22,902 nucleotides of DNA from Ochromonadaceae sp. CCMP2298. Lineage: Eukaryota; Sar; Synurophyceae; Ochromonadales; Ochromonadaceae. The stretch's first letter is position 1; each line of letters begins with the position of its first letter. Below the pieces are notes generated by a model, which saw only the letters and a list, made by a program, of their open reading frames with translations, ran no database searches and was not told the origin of the DNA. A program made the translations under genes and the position numbers. Positions 9,927 to 19,100 of this stretch are shown piece after piece. The stretch spans positions 1-22,902 of the forward strand of contig MU633811.1 in NCBI GenBank assembly GCA_026770595.1, given 5' to 3'.

Positions 9927-12314
9927 TCAAGCCTCGCCAATGTCAGCAGCGCAGATGGCCTCCAGGTCGCTGCGGGACACCATGTGCTGCAGTCCGCGCA
10001 TGGCAGGCAGGTGCAAAGCCGCCTGCCGCGCCTCGGGTGAGGACAGCAGCTCCCTGACAGCCTGCTTGCGAGACTCGGTGCCGAACACGGTCTCTCCTGC
10101 CAGCAGCTGCAGGCCCGCCAGTAAGAGCGGCGCCACAGGCTCCGGACGAGAAGGGCGAGTAAAAAACAGATGAGGGCGAGGGTTATTAGTGCCAGGGAGG
10201 GTCAGGGGCGTCCCCACCAGCAGATGCGGCTGCGCCACCCACCCCTCGTCTGCGGCGTGACGTAGGTAGGCCAGGTCCACCAGACAGGGGCCGCCGGGTG
10301 CGTGTGCCCACTGCAGCCCCAGCAGCTGGTCAGTCTCCCACTCGGAGAGCAGCAGGCACTCGCCAGAGTTGAACAGCAGGACCGAGCCCACGGGGCGGGA
10401 GTGCTCGGAGTGATCTGCCAGCGCCTGCCCCTCTCGGCCCGTCACCGCCAGCATGAAGTTGCGCGTGGCGGAGATGCCGCACAGGCCCCAGTTGATGGCT
10501 GCCAGAGAGGGCAGGTGCGCCCTGATGGCCTCGGCCAGAGGCAAAACGCCCGCATTGGCTGGCAGGTCTGTTGGGCCCACAGCATGCAGCACCGCGCTGA
10601 AGTCCCACTGCTGCGGCTCCTTGGGCGCCTGCCTCGGGAACTGCCGCTCCACCTCTCGCTCCAACTCCCGCTCTGTTTCCAGCTCGCGCTCGCACTCCTC
10701 GTCCAAGCCGCTGCACACGAGCGTCACGTCGGAGCCATATTTTCTTGCGTGGCTGCCGATACTGACCTTTCGCGCCTCCCCCGCTGTGTCCAGCCGCACA
10801 CCCAGCTTTGCGATGCGCGCCTGATCCCGCTCCTGCCGCTTGAGCACCACGGCCTCTGCTGTCTCCTCCGCCACCGGGCCTGCGTAGAGGTCCTCAGCGC
10901 GCAGGTTCTCTTCCAGCAGGCGCGTGGAAGGATCCCTCGTGGTGGTGAAGTGGCTGCCCTGTCCGCCCCACTCAGGCAGGCCGGCAGTAATCGCCTCTAC
11001 GGTGGTGTGGATCGTCCAGGTAAGAACGTGTAGGGGCGTGAGCTCCTCGGCCGCGACACGGTTATTGGCGCGGATCTTGGCCACGAGCTCTGCGGGCACT
11101 GCGAGCACCAGTTTCTGTCCGTACATGAGCTTACGCATCCTGCCCGCCGCCTGCATCAATTTGTCCTTGCGCATGCCGGTGCCTATCGTGAGCAGCGCGG
11201 TGGCCTCTGGGTGCAGCTTCAGGTCCGCGCCTCTGCAGCGGCTCTCGTCAAAGAACACAAAAGCGTCCTTCTCACGGATGGGCGAGCTGCCCAGCGGCCA
11301 GCTGCGGCCGTGCCTACTGGCGACGGTCCATGCATTGGCAGCGGTGCTGAAGTAGGCCACTCCCTGGAAGCGCGACGAGGTAGGCAGCAGATTCAGCACC
11401 CGCTGCGCCACCTGCTCATTGCTCAGGCCTGCCATCGTGGCCCCCGCGTCGATCAAAGCGGCCGCCTCTGCCTCCACCACCGCCAGCTGCAGCACCGCCT
11501 CGCTGAGGGGCGAGCCGTCCAGGCACACGACGCGCTGGCTACGCAGGCCCACGAGGTCCAGCATCTTGCCGTCCGTGCCCGCGAGCTCCTGGCAGTTTGG
11601 CTGCTGCTGGCTCACCGGAAAGGGCAGCAGCAGCGCGTTGTCCTTCGTGCCGGAGAAGCCCACGACACGCTTTTGCGCGTTGTCCGCCAGGTGGAAGGCG
11701 GTGCTGACCAGGCGCTGCGAGAATTGCATCGACTCCCTAGGCAGCACACAAGTAGCCAGCCAGAAGTCCACTGCAGCCATGTTGTGTGCGTAGACCGAGT
11801 GCAGCAGGGTCAGCTGCAGCTCGTTGGAGAGATCCAATTTGCGCACGTCGTCTAGCACGCCCAGCTGCTCGGCAGTCAGCGAGGGGTGGGCGGAACGCAG
11901 CCACAGCGCATACTCCTCCCCCTGCGCGATGGGCCCCAGTGACAGCAAAGCGCGCAATGCCTCTCTGATCTCGTCCTTCTTGAGGCCGTCGTGGTAGTAG
12001 GACAGCTGTGTCAGCAGGATCAGCGAGTCGGGCTGTGCGTACTCTGCGCGCTCAGAGGGTGTGTCGCTGGCACGGTAGGGGACCGCTACGCGCCTGCTCT
12101 TGCCGCGGCGCTCGTCCATGCCGTAGTCTACTCTGTGCCTGCGGCACAGGCAGTGCACCAGTAAGCTGTATGCTAGCATCCCGCGAAGCGCCAGTAGCTG
12201 GTCTAGCTGGCGCCCCTGCCTGATGAGATGTGCGCCGGATTGCCGCTCCAGCCACTCCAGGCTCTTGTTCTTCTCGGCCACGAAGGAAACAATAGTGGCG
12301 CGCAAAGGGTGGTC
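9927..12314 (-). CDS. C-terminal part: DUF3645 and second ATPase-like lobe
   Basis: This is an open frame of 795 codons plus stop, continuing after the TGA with no credible ATG start. Codons about 2204-2270 of the whole frame are the DUF3645 signature: LRGMLAYSLLVHCL, then HRVDYG, VPYRASDTPSERAE and LTQLSYYHDGL. Further on, FFDESRCRGADLK (near 11220-11260) and GTGMRKDKLMQAAGRMRKL (near 11130-11195) resemble motifs V and VI of helicase-type second lobes (QxxGRxxR). The last 250 or so residues contain a charged Glu/Arg-rich stretch and a C-terminal region I do not recognise. It ends at TGA 9927-9929 (coding strand), 302 bp from the converging EML stop. Confidence 0.82.
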   Translation of the reverse strand, partial: DHPLRATIVSFVAEKNKSLEWLERQSGAHLIRQGRQLDQLLALRGMLAYSLLVHCLCRRHRVDYGMDERRGKSRRVAVPYRASDTPSERAEYAQPDSLILLTQLSYYHDGLKKDEIREALRALLSLGPIAQGEEYALWLRSAHPSLTAEQLGVLDDVRKLDLSNELQLTLLHSVYAHNMAAVDFWLATCVLPRESMQFSQRLVSTAFHLADNAQKRVVGFSGTKDNALLLPFPVSQQQPNCQELAGTDGKMLDLVGLRSQRVVCLDGSPLSEAVLQLAVVEAEAAALIDAGATMAGLSNEQVAQRVLNLLPTSSRFQGVAYFSTAANAWTVASRHGRSWPLGSSPIREKDAFVFFDESRCRGADLKLHPEATALLTIGTGMRKDKLMQAAGRMRKLMYGQKLVLAVPAELVAKIRANNRVAAEELTPLHVLTWTIHTTVEAITAGLPEWGGQGSHFTTTRDPSTRLLEENLRAEDLYAGPVAEETAEAVVLKRQERDQARIAKLGVRLDTAGEARKVSIGSHARKYGSDVTLVCSGLDEECERELETERELEREVERQFPRQAPKEPQQWDFSAVLHAVGPTDLPANAGVLPLAEAIRAHLPSLAAINWGLCGISATRNFMLAVTGREGQALADHSEHSRPVGSVLLFNSGECLLLSEWETDQLLGLQWAHAPGGPCLVDLAYLRHAADEGWVAQPHLLVGTPLTLPGTNNPRPHLFFTRPSRPEPVAPLLLAGLQLLAGETVFGTESRKQAVRELLSSPEARQAALHLPAMRGLQHMVSRSDLEAICAADIGEA

Positions 12315-15300
12315 TCACAGCCAGCGCATGTGGTACGGCGGATCGTCCATGACCCCCTCAATCAACAGCCGCAGCAGTTCCGGTGTCACGGCGTCCAGCC
12401 ACGGCCCCTGCAGCAGGCGCGTGTCATCGAAGGCGCCAGCCCCACGCTCTGCTGCCGACAGCCTCCTGGCGACATCTGGATCCTGCAAGATAGCGGCGAT
12501 CTTCGTGCTTGTCTGCAGCTGCCTCAGCAGCGCCTGCGCCCCCACCCAGCGCTCCTTCCCAGCAGGCAGCTCGCAGCAGCTTCCCACTGCGTATATGAGC
12601 TGATACTTGTGGGAAAGCATCTCGTCGCTCTCGTCCAGCAGGTCCAGGTAGGGCAACTCGTCAATTACTTTCCTCAGTTGCGTACACATCGCCTCTTGTC
12701 CGTCGGCCATGGCGAGCTCGTCCCGCTTCAGCAGCAGCGAGAGGCGGTGCTCAGGAGCTATGCACAACGCGCCCAGCGAGGCCTTGCAGTGCAGCAGGCT
12801 CTCATGCATGCGCTGCACACTCTGCGGGTCAAGGCGCACGTCTCGGTGGAAGGGCATCAGGTACATCCTGCGGTTCATGAGGCTAGCAGTTAGTTGGCAG
12901 TGCAGGAAGTGGTAAGCCTCGCCCAGCAGCGGGGACAGGAAGTGCAGACGCAGGAGCAGGTCGGGCTGCGCCATGGAGAGCAGCAGCATGGGCAGGATGA
13001 CGCGGGTCTTGCCCTCGCCCATGTTCAGCTGAGTGATGGCGCCAGGGTGCTCGGTGAGGAAGTGCGCCACCCGGTACTGCACTTTCCGTATCTGCAGCTG
13101 CTGCTCCACCTCGAACACCAGCCATTGCGGGTGCTGCTGCACGTCCCACTCTCGCCCCACCTCCTGCAGCTCGCGCTCCAACTCCTCCACGCTGCCCACG
13201 CTAGCGAGGTCGCAGGCCCTGCGCAGCTTGTCCTCCAGCACGCAGGCCTGCAGCCACGTCAGCGTGCCGGCGTTCAGACGCAGCACCGCGGACCCCGACA
13301 GAAAGGGGTTGAAGCGCCGCAACTCCTTGGGCGCCCACGCTGCACGCGCAACATCGCGGGCAGTGGCGACGGGCTCCAGATTGGCTGCGCGGCGCATGTT
13401 GAAGGCAGAGGCGTGCCAGCCCGCAGCAGCCGGTACGTGGGAGACGTTCCGCAGTAGCTCTGCCTCCAGCTTTCCTCGTACGTCGCGAATGCGGATCAGG
13501 TGTTGTCTGAGCAGGCCTTTTGTGTGCTTCACGCTGTGGACCAGTCTCACTGCGCCGGTGTTCTGGTAGGCCGCCCAGCTCTGCTGCAGCTGCTCCACCA
13601 AGCTGCGCCCCAGCTGTGAGTCCTGGAAGTCCGCCACGTTTAGCGGCAGCGCTGCAGGCTTTGCTCTGGGCTGCTGACACACCATCAGCCGTAGCGCGTC
13701 CTCGATCGACGCCGCCACCTCGCTGCACTTCATCGCAGGCACGTCTGTGGAGGAAAGGTCCAGGTAGCCAGCCTCGGGGAACACGCGGCCCTGGGGGCGG
13801 GCGGTCACGGGCAGGCCAAGCACGCGCGTCTCCTCGTCGGCGCTTAGGGCAGCTCGCGGGTTGAGCTGTCCCCGCTGCTTACGGTGCGAGTAGTCACTAG
13901 CGGCGTCGATGTCCAGCTGCATTGGCGGCCTGCGCAGGTCCTCCCTCCTGTCGGTATGCAAGAAGCTGAGTTCCCGCGCACTCTGGTCCAGCTCCTGGCA
14001 GAGCAGCGCCAGCGCAGGCGTGTGCATGCCGAACTGCACGATGGACTGCAGATGGCCGCTCTCCCTTCTGCTGAGGGGCTGGTTCACCCAACTCTGCCGC
14101 AGCAGCTCCACCGCAGCCTCCCCGCCTGTGCGCCGCTGGCTGGGCTCTGGCACCTCTGCGCCTGTGGCGGCGTGCAGGGCGGCCAGCTGCAGTCTAGCCT
14201 CTACCGCCAGGGGCCCGGCCGCAGCCTCCAGGGTGCCGAAGCGGCCGTGCTCATCGTAGGCGTGCAGACTGCGGTGCGCGTCACAGGAGCTGGGCCCCTG
14301 CACAGACACTCTGTGCGCCTGGCGCTCGACAGTCCCCTCAGGCACTATCACCTTACGGGCGCTGGCAGCCTCCAGCACGAGGTACTGCTGGAAGCCCCTG
14401 AGCTGGTCGGGCAGCAGCTGGTGCACACCTAACTGGAAGCCTCGGTAGTTCATGCACTGCAGCTGGCCCTCGACAAGCTGGAAGGCCAGGTCGTACCGCG
14501 GGAGTTCGAACAGAAAGGCACCACTCGTGGATTCGCGCAGCGTGTGCACCAGCCCTGCATCCGTCTCGAGCTTCTCCAGCACGCGCAGCAGCTGCGACTC
14601 CCCCTGCCTGGTCTGGATCACGAGCTGGTCAAACGAATTGGACCCCGCAGCATTCCCAGGTTGAAACGAACGCAGCTTCGTCCAGTGCACCTGTCTCTGA
14701 TTCTCACCCACGCAGAAGCACAGCATCGGGAGCGAGCCGTTGCCAACCGCGTCAGAGGTGTTGTAGTTGTTCAAGGCCGGCTCCAGGAAGAAGGACACGC
14801 CTCGCTCTAGATAGAGCTGCCCGCGCAGCACCACTGTGTCTGTCTCCCTGCAGAGCCAGTGGCTGTGCATCCTCTGCAGCCGGATGGGCAGGTCGCCGCC
14901 CCAGACCGCCACGCCCCGCCCGGTCCCATCCAGCAGCTCCAGCTTGTGGAGGCTGCTCGGGTCGATCTCCTGCACCACCAGCGCGCCGCTCTCGTCCACG
15001 AAGAAGCTGTACATATGCCCGCCCAAGGGGCGTGCTGTGAGGAGCGAGCCGTCGCTGGAGGCAGTCACCTCGAAATTACGGTCGCTGAAGGTGCGGCGGT
15101 ACAGAGGCATCTGCAGGATGGACTGGGGCAGCCTACTGGGGGGCAGGCCGTTGAACAGCAGCACACCAGTCATCGCGTTGAGGCTGTAGAGGTTGCCGCT
15201 GGAGGACACTGCCTCGTAGCACTCCGTGTCGCCGTCAGCCACCACCCGCCTCCATGTCAGCTCGCTGGGTGTGGCGTCCAACACGAGATTCACCGCCGCA

Positions 15301-15590
15301 GTCAGCAGGTGCGTGTGCTGGTCGAGCACGTCGAGCACCTCGCTCAGACGGCGCGCCATCACTGCGAGAGTGACTGCCTTGAGCGCCTGCACCTCTGCGT
15401 CGTAGGGCGTGGGGTCCTCAAACAGCCTGTTGTAGTCCGCCAGCAGCACCAGCTGCATTAGCTCCCCCACATCATCCACAGAGAGCTCCCCCGCGCAGTG
15501 GTAGACGATCGCGTATCCGTAGAAGAGGCAACGGCGCGCACGCAGCATCGGCACCTGCTCCGACGTCGCCCCCCCGATCTCTGCTGCGAC
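12315..15590 (-). CDS. middle part: DUF3638 region with Walker-A-like and DExD-like motifs
   Basis: This is an open frame of 1,091 codons following directly on the TAA, without an ATG near its beginning; the first residues resemble family sequence soon after the break (RRCLFYGYAIVYHCAGELS). Near its C-terminal end lies the DUF3638 core. QLNMGEGKTRVILPML contains a P-loop, MGEGKT, encoded at 13005-13022 (codons 1926-1931 of the whole frame). A DESDEML box follows about 125 residues later (encoded near 12616-12637). The pair resembles motifs I and II of helicase/SecA-type ATPases. The piece ends at TGA 12315-12317, right after PPYHMRWL, within what appears to be continuous family sequence. Codon use and GC content match the flanking parts. 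Confidence 0.82.
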   Translation of the reverse strand, partial: VAAEIGGATSEQVPMLRARRCLFYGYAIVYHCAGELSVDDVGELMQLVLLADYNRLFEDPTPYDAEVQALKAVTLAVMARRLSEVLDVLDQHTHLLTAAVNLVLDATPSELTWRRVVADGDTECYEAVSSSGNLYSLNAMTGVLLFNGLPPSRLPQSILQMPLYRRTFSDRNFEVTASSDGSLLTARPLGGHMYSFFVDESGALVVQEIDPSSLHKLELLDGTGRGVAVWGGDLPIRLQRMHSHWLCRETDTVVLRGQLYLERGVSFFLEPALNNYNTSDAVGNGSLPMLCFCVGENQRQVHWTKLRSFQPGNAAGSNSFDQLVIQTRQGESQLLRVLEKLETDAGLVHTLRESTSGAFLFELPRYDLAFQLVEGQLQCMNYRGFQLGVHQLLPDQLRGFQQYLVLEAASARKVIVPEGTVERQAHRVSVQGPSSCDAHRSLHAYDEHGRFGTLEAAAGPLAVEARLQLAALHAATGAEVPEPSQRRTGGEAAVELLRQSWVNQPLSRRESGHLQSIVQFGMHTPALALLCQELDQSARELSFLHTDRREDLRRPPMQLDIDAASDYSHRKQRGQLNPRAALSADEETRVLGLPVTARPQGRVFPEAGYLDLSSTDVPAMKCSEVAASIEDALRLMVCQQPRAKPAALPLNVADFQDSQLGRSLVEQLQQSWAAYQNTGAVRLVHSVKHTKGLLRQHLIRIRDVRGKLEAELLRNVSHVPAAAGWHASAFNMRRAANLEPVATARDVARAAWAPKELRRFNPFLSGSAVLRLNAGTLTWLQACVLEDKLRRACDLASVGSVEELERELQEVGREWDVQQHPQWLVFEVEQQLQIRKVQYRVAHFLTEHPGAITQLNMGEGKTRVILPMLLLSMAQPDLLLRLHFLSPLLGEAYHFLHCQLTASLMNRRMYLMPFHRDVRLDPQSVQRMHESLLHCKASLGALCIAPEHRLSLLLKRDELAMADGQEAMCTQLRKVIDELPYLDLLDESDEMLSHKYQLIYAVGSCCELPAGKERWVGAQALLRQLQTSTKIAAILQDPDVARRLSAAERGAGAFDDTRLLQGPWLDAVTPELLRLLIEGVMDDPPYHMRWL

Positions 15591-18500
15591 TTAGTCACCC
15601 CACGCCCGCGATATCTCCGCAAAGTGCCGAGCAGTCTCGCATGTGGCGGCATCCCACTGCGAGGCCACGGCTGCTATCTCCCCCAGCACCAGCACTGCCC
15701 CGTGCTCCCTGGGCTTGTGGCGTAGCTCATCCACGAGCTCGTCCAGCTCCCTTCTCAGGGCCGCCCAGCCGCCGTCCTCTGCCATGTCGGTGCGCCAGAG
15801 CTGCCGGGGCATGTCGTCGTCTGAGAGCTGGCCTACGTGGAACAGCGTCTGTTGCAGCAACAGGCGCACCGACGGGTGGTCCAGGGGCAGGCTGCGGTCC
15901 CGCAAAGCCACGCAGAGTTTGCGCATCTGCTGCAGGGGGTAGGCGCGCAGGGCACCGAAGGCGAGGAAGTGCTGCTTGCTGGGCAGCCAGGCGGGCATGG
16001 TATCCAGCACTGCCTCAGGCCAGTTGCCGCGCGCAGGGGCCGACTCGCAACCGTGCTGCTCTAGAGCCCACTGCAGGGCGTGGTCTGCCTCGGGCAGCGG
16101 CTCTGTGAATTTATGGACTGCCATAGCTGCCGGGAGCGTCTTGAAGGGATCGAAGAAGGGACTATACAGGCCGTCGCCCAAGCGTGTGTCGAGCGAGAAA
16201 CCCCCGCCATCCCAGAACAGCGCTGGCTGCAGCGTGTCGGGGTGCCAGATGCCCTGCGTGGGGTCAAAGTACTTGCGCACATTCTTGGGATACCAGTCCC
16301 CGTCGACCTCCACCTCCACCCCCATAGACCCGACCAGCACCTTGGTGCCCTTGGAGGTGTGTGACCTCGCAGTGCTGCCCGACATGTAGTAGCTCTGCCA
16401 CCAGGTTTTGGCTCCGTCAACAGCGATCAGATCGTTGACGTCCACAAGTTGCTCGTCCGCAGCGTCCAGAGCGGGCAGAGTAATGTTGTCTCCGGGTAGC
16501 AGCATCTGCTGGGCAGTGAAGCTCAGACGAGACAGCACGCAATATTCCTCGGGCATGAAGAGCAGGAACAGCACAGGCATGGCTGCGGAGGCCTCAAAGG
16601 GCAGTGGCTGCTTGACGGGACTGGGCGGACTCTCTGCTGCGCGGATCACTTGCGTGGTCCAGCTGACGGTGTTTTCCCGTATGTCGAGCTCAGACTTTGC
16701 GCTAGAGTAGAGGATGTCCTCGGCTTTAGACGTTGGATTCTTCCACCCATTCCGCGGTTTGTTCAGCCTATTAAGCTTGGCCTGGGCTGAGTCTCTATCT
16801 CTGGTTTCCTCTTGCAGCTTTGCGTCCAGCTGGCGCAGGTGCTGTTGCTTCGCCAGCACATCGCGCCAGTGCTGCGCTTGCCTCTCCACTGCAGCTGCCT
16901 GCTCGACACGCCAGGTCTCCTGTATCGAAGGGTCAGCATAGGCGTAGCGCCGGGCCAGGTCAATGGTGGCATCATCGGGCCGCAGAGAGAACACTGGCCT
17001 AGAGACCTGTCTGTTCACGCGGCGTAGGTACGCCGCCACCTGGAGGGCGCTGTCCACCTCGCTTCGCTCCGAGAGCACGAGGAGCTGCAGGTCCTCCCAC
17101 TGCGGGGCCGCCCTGTACTGCCCCAACAGCGGGTTGCTGCTCCTCGTGGCGTGGTGTGCCATGCAGAAGGCCACCCACACCACCAGCAGCTCTCTGCTTT
17201 TGACCTCCACTGACAGCAGCGCAGCGCCAGTTTTTGACTGCTGCAGCTGCGCCACGGCCAGGCGATACGTCTCCACCACCCCCTCCATATGGCGTAGGCA
17301 AGAGCCACTTAGGTAGCTTGTCGCGTTCAGGTTGTCGGTCTGCCTGAAGGCAAAGGACTCCACTGTGCTCACCACCAGCAGCATCGCCGCCTCATCCTGC
17401 CCCCCACTCTGCCCAGGCTGCAGACGGCGGAGGGCGAGCCACTTGGAGAGCTGGGGCCACGTGTTGAGCACGGGAGGCGTGGGCAGCCACCCAAGATTGT
17501 CCAATGCCCTCTCACGCGACGCCTCCAGTGACCCCGACTGCCACGCTGGTAGCCTGGGTACGGGGAGTGACAGCTCCGGCGGTCTGACGTGCACGTCCTC
17601 TATGTGTACGGGCGGCAGCTCGAAGGACTGCGCCACCAGAGAGGCGCGATGCTCCGCGGCGCACTCCAGCTCATACCTGACCAGTACGCAGCGAGCCTCG
17701 AAGCCACCCATATCGTGCCCCTCGTCTGCCAAAGCCGCGCCCTCTGACACCGCCGCCTTGAGCATCTGCATGGCTGCATCGCTGCCTTGAGCGCTGTCCA
17801 CCGGTAGAGCACGCTCCGTGCTCCACAGCTGCAACTCAGCCATCGCAACCCGGTACAGCTGGTGCTTCTCTCGAGATTCCAGCAGCACCTGCATTACTGC
17901 GCGCACAAGGGGCCAGGTTGTGCTCCGCGCGTGTCCGCCAGTGTGCAAGCCCACGTCGGTGAAGCCCCCCCGCGGCGCCGTCTGGCCCTCATCCAGACCT
18001 GCAAGCGCGTCCAGCAGCACGGCCTGCACCATCGCAGGCGTCTTCTGGTTACCCTGCGGGTTGCGGTTGGCGCTGCGCTTGTCGCCCGTGCGAGACGCTG
18101 CCTTCCCCAGTAGATCGTAAGTCTTGAACAAGAAATCCCCATACTCGGCCTCGCTCACGCAGCCCACGTGGAGGGGCGTCGCGTCGGCACCCGCGAGAGA
18201 GCAGTGCGTGCGAGAGTGCTCACCGCAGTGCAAGTAGAACTTCCACTCATCCGGACACACGAGCATCAACACCACCTCTCCCACGCGCGGCATGGTCGCG
18301 AGCAGCGCGCAACCGTACTCTCCGAACCACGTTATGTGGGGTACGCCCTTGAAGGCGGGCTGCGACTGTTCCAGGGCAGAGGCAGCCCACGCAAGCACTG
18401 CGAGGTCTGCCTGCTCGGGCTGCCACATCGCTGCTTCGGCGTCAGAGAGCGAGTGCAGGAAGGAGGTCACTAGCGCTATCTCCCGGTTGGGGGCTGTCTG

Positions 18501-18797
18501 GTCACTCGGTGGAGGGAGGTGGCTGAGCAGGGGAAACAGCGCCCCCGTATTGAGGGACTGGTCTTGCTGACCCTGCGCGACCACGACGGAAAGAATGGCA
18601 TCTGGCTCCACGAGATCGGCCAGTTTGGCACTGCCATCGGACAAGACGGACCCGCCATGCACCAAGTGGATTGACGTAGATGGAGGTGCAGGCGAGAGCC
18701 GTGCCGCCGCCAGGGACCTAACTGATTCCACCGTGTAGTCGGGGAGAACGCGCAGGTTCTGGAGATGGCCCTTAGGCAGTCGTAGTTTGATACTCAT
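15591..18797 (-). CDS. N-terminal part: ubiquitin-like domain plus DUF3638-family N region
   Basis: It has 1,068 codons. The start at 18797 is preferred over the upstream ATG at 18839 because MSIKLRLPKG lines up with the first strand of a ubiquitin fold, and because a probable 5'UTR intron (18812-18902) would remove the upstream ATG. Residues 1 to about 75 form the ubiquitin-like domain, without a C-terminal Gly-Gly, so it is a fixed domain rather than a processed modifier. A charged coiled coil follows at about 622-684, just after an RYAYADPSIQE-type motif. Next come a hydrophobic MPVLFLLFMPEE segment and SRLSFTAQQMLL (about 740-766), which I recognise from this protein family. The piece ends at TAA 15591-15593, in the middle of conserved-looking sequence. 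The role is unknown; the family is thought to be linked to ubiquitin. Confidence 0.8.
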   Translation of the reverse strand: MSIKLRLPKGHLQNLRVLPDYTVESVRSLAAARLSPAPPSTSIHLVHGGSVLSDGSAKLADLVEPDAILSVVVAQGQQDQSLNTGALFPLLSHLPPPSDQTAPNREIALVTSFLHSLSDAEAAMWQPEQADLAVLAWAASALEQSQPAFKGVPHITWFGEYGCALLATMPRVGEVVLMLVCPDEWKFYLHCGEHSRTHCSLAGADATPLHVGCVSEAEYGDFLFKTYDLLGKAASRTGDKRSANRNPQGNQKTPAMVQAVLLDALAGLDEGQTAPRGGFTDVGLHTGGHARSTTWPLVRAVMQVLLESREKHQLYRVAMAELQLWSTERALPVDSAQGSDAAMQMLKAAVSEGAALADEGHDMGGFEARCVLVRYELECAAEHRASLVAQSFELPPVHIEDVHVRPPELSLPVPRLPAWQSGSLEASRERALDNLGWLPTPPVLNTWPQLSKWLALRRLQPGQSGGQDEAAMLLVVSTVESFAFRQTDNLNATSYLSGSCLRHMEGVVETYRLAVAQLQQSKTGAALLSVEVKSRELLVVWVAFCMAHHATRSSNPLLGQYRAAPQWEDLQLLVLSERSEVDSALQVAAYLRRVNRQVSRPVFSLRPDDATIDLARRYAYADPSIQETWRVEQAAAVERQAQHWRDVLAKQQHLRQLDAKLQEETRDRDSAQAKLNRLNKPRNGWKNPTSKAEDILYSSAKSELDIRENTVSWTTQVIRAAESPPSPVKQPLPFEASAAMPVLFLLFMPEEYCVLSRLSFTAQQMLLPGDNITLPALDAADEQLVDVNDLIAVDGAKTWWQSYYMSGSTARSHTSKGTKVLVGSMGVEVEVDGDWYPKNVRKYFDPTQGIWHPDTLQPALFWDGGGFSLDTRLGDGLYSPFFDPFKTLPAAMAVHKFTEPLPEADHALQWALEQHGCESAPARGNWPEAVLDTMPAWLPSKQHFLAFGALRAYPLQQMRKLCVALRDRSLPLDHPSVRLLLQQTLFHVGQLSDDDMPRQLWRTDMAEDGGWAALRRELDELVDELRHKPREHGAVLVLGEIAAVASQWDAATCETARHFAEISRAWGD

Positions 18798-18811
18798 AGT
18801 CGAGTGCAGCG

Positions 18812-18902
18812 CTGTGAATAGGATCAGGAATATGCGCATCTCAACTATTGTCAGTATAACAACCTCTCACAGGCCGACAAACTCTCAGAACATCGTTCTC
18901 AC
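18812..18902 (-). other. probable 5'UTR intron of the giant gene (91 nt)
   Basis: On the minus strand, AG is followed by GTGAGAACG (donor G at 18902), and 91 nt later lies CTGATCCTATTCACAG (acceptor ending at 18812) with a branch-like CTGAT. The length matches the EML introns. Splicing would remove the ATG at 18839, whose reading would add a spurious MRIFLILFTALHST extension, and the short ATG-TTC-TGA reading near 18892. The first remaining start of the gene would then be the ubiquitin-like Met at 18797. Transcript data would be needed for proof. Confidence 0.55.
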
Positions 18903-19056
18903 CTCTCTTTTGCTTTACAGGTGCTCTGCAGCTCGATCCAGCGAGATCGGACAGAGAAGAAGGCGCCGAATCAAACCGAAGTGGTCGATTTCAACACGGA
19001 TATGATTCGCCTATATTGTGTGACCTTCCTTCGAGCGCCTCTTCTCAAGGCAACGA

Positions 19057-19100
19057 GTTCCTCTGACCCTCTCCTGCGCCGCGAGGAGGGCCAGAGGAAC
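19057..19100. repeat. 44-nt inverted repeat/hairpin
   Basis: GTTCCTCTGACCCTC (19057-19071) pairs with GAGGGCCAGAGGAAC (19086-19100) with one mismatch. The stem extends by TCCT/AGGA around a GC-rich loop, with a 2-nt bulge. It lies about 260 nt upstream of the giant gene's ATG on the minus strand and could sit in its 5' leader or at the boundary with the receptor transcript. Confidence 0.75.

Larger units (their letters stand above)
9927..18797 (-). pseudogene. ubiquitin-like/DUF3638/DUF3645 giant gene with two in-frame stops
   Basis: One reading frame of 2,957 codons runs from ATG at 18797 to TGA at 9927-9929, broken only by TAA at 15591-15593 (codon 1069) and TGA at 12315-12317 (codon 2161). 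All three pieces share the same frame, the gaps between the stops and the next open stretch are nil, and the pieces together match the order of the family: N-terminal region, DUF3638, DUF3645. Members of this family are typically single proteins of about 3,000 residues, often auto-annotated as ubiquitinyl hydrolases. The pieces have no plausible ATG starts of their own at these breaks. The locus is therefore a very young pseudogene, a gene with nonsense alleles or sequence errors, or one with readthrough or cryptic splicing. The parts are described separately below. Confidence 0.7.

Noticed and set aside
9940-15461. Several plus-strand open frames of 100-240 codons antisense to the giant gene
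   Set aside because: They are shadows of the GC-rich minus-strand frame, have no recognisable domains, and several lack good starts. The minus frame has clear family motifs throughout.
9927-18839. Three separate genes of 792, 1,079 and 1,082 codons on the minus strand
   Set aside because: The apparent starts at 12305 and 15554 are TTG and GTG, the pieces lie in one frame with no spacer between them, and family conservation continues through both stops.
18797-18839. Start at the ATG at 18839 giving a hydrophobic signal-like N terminus
   Set aside because: The segment falls inside a plausible 5'UTR intron, and the ubiquitin-like fold begins exactly at the next Met (18797).
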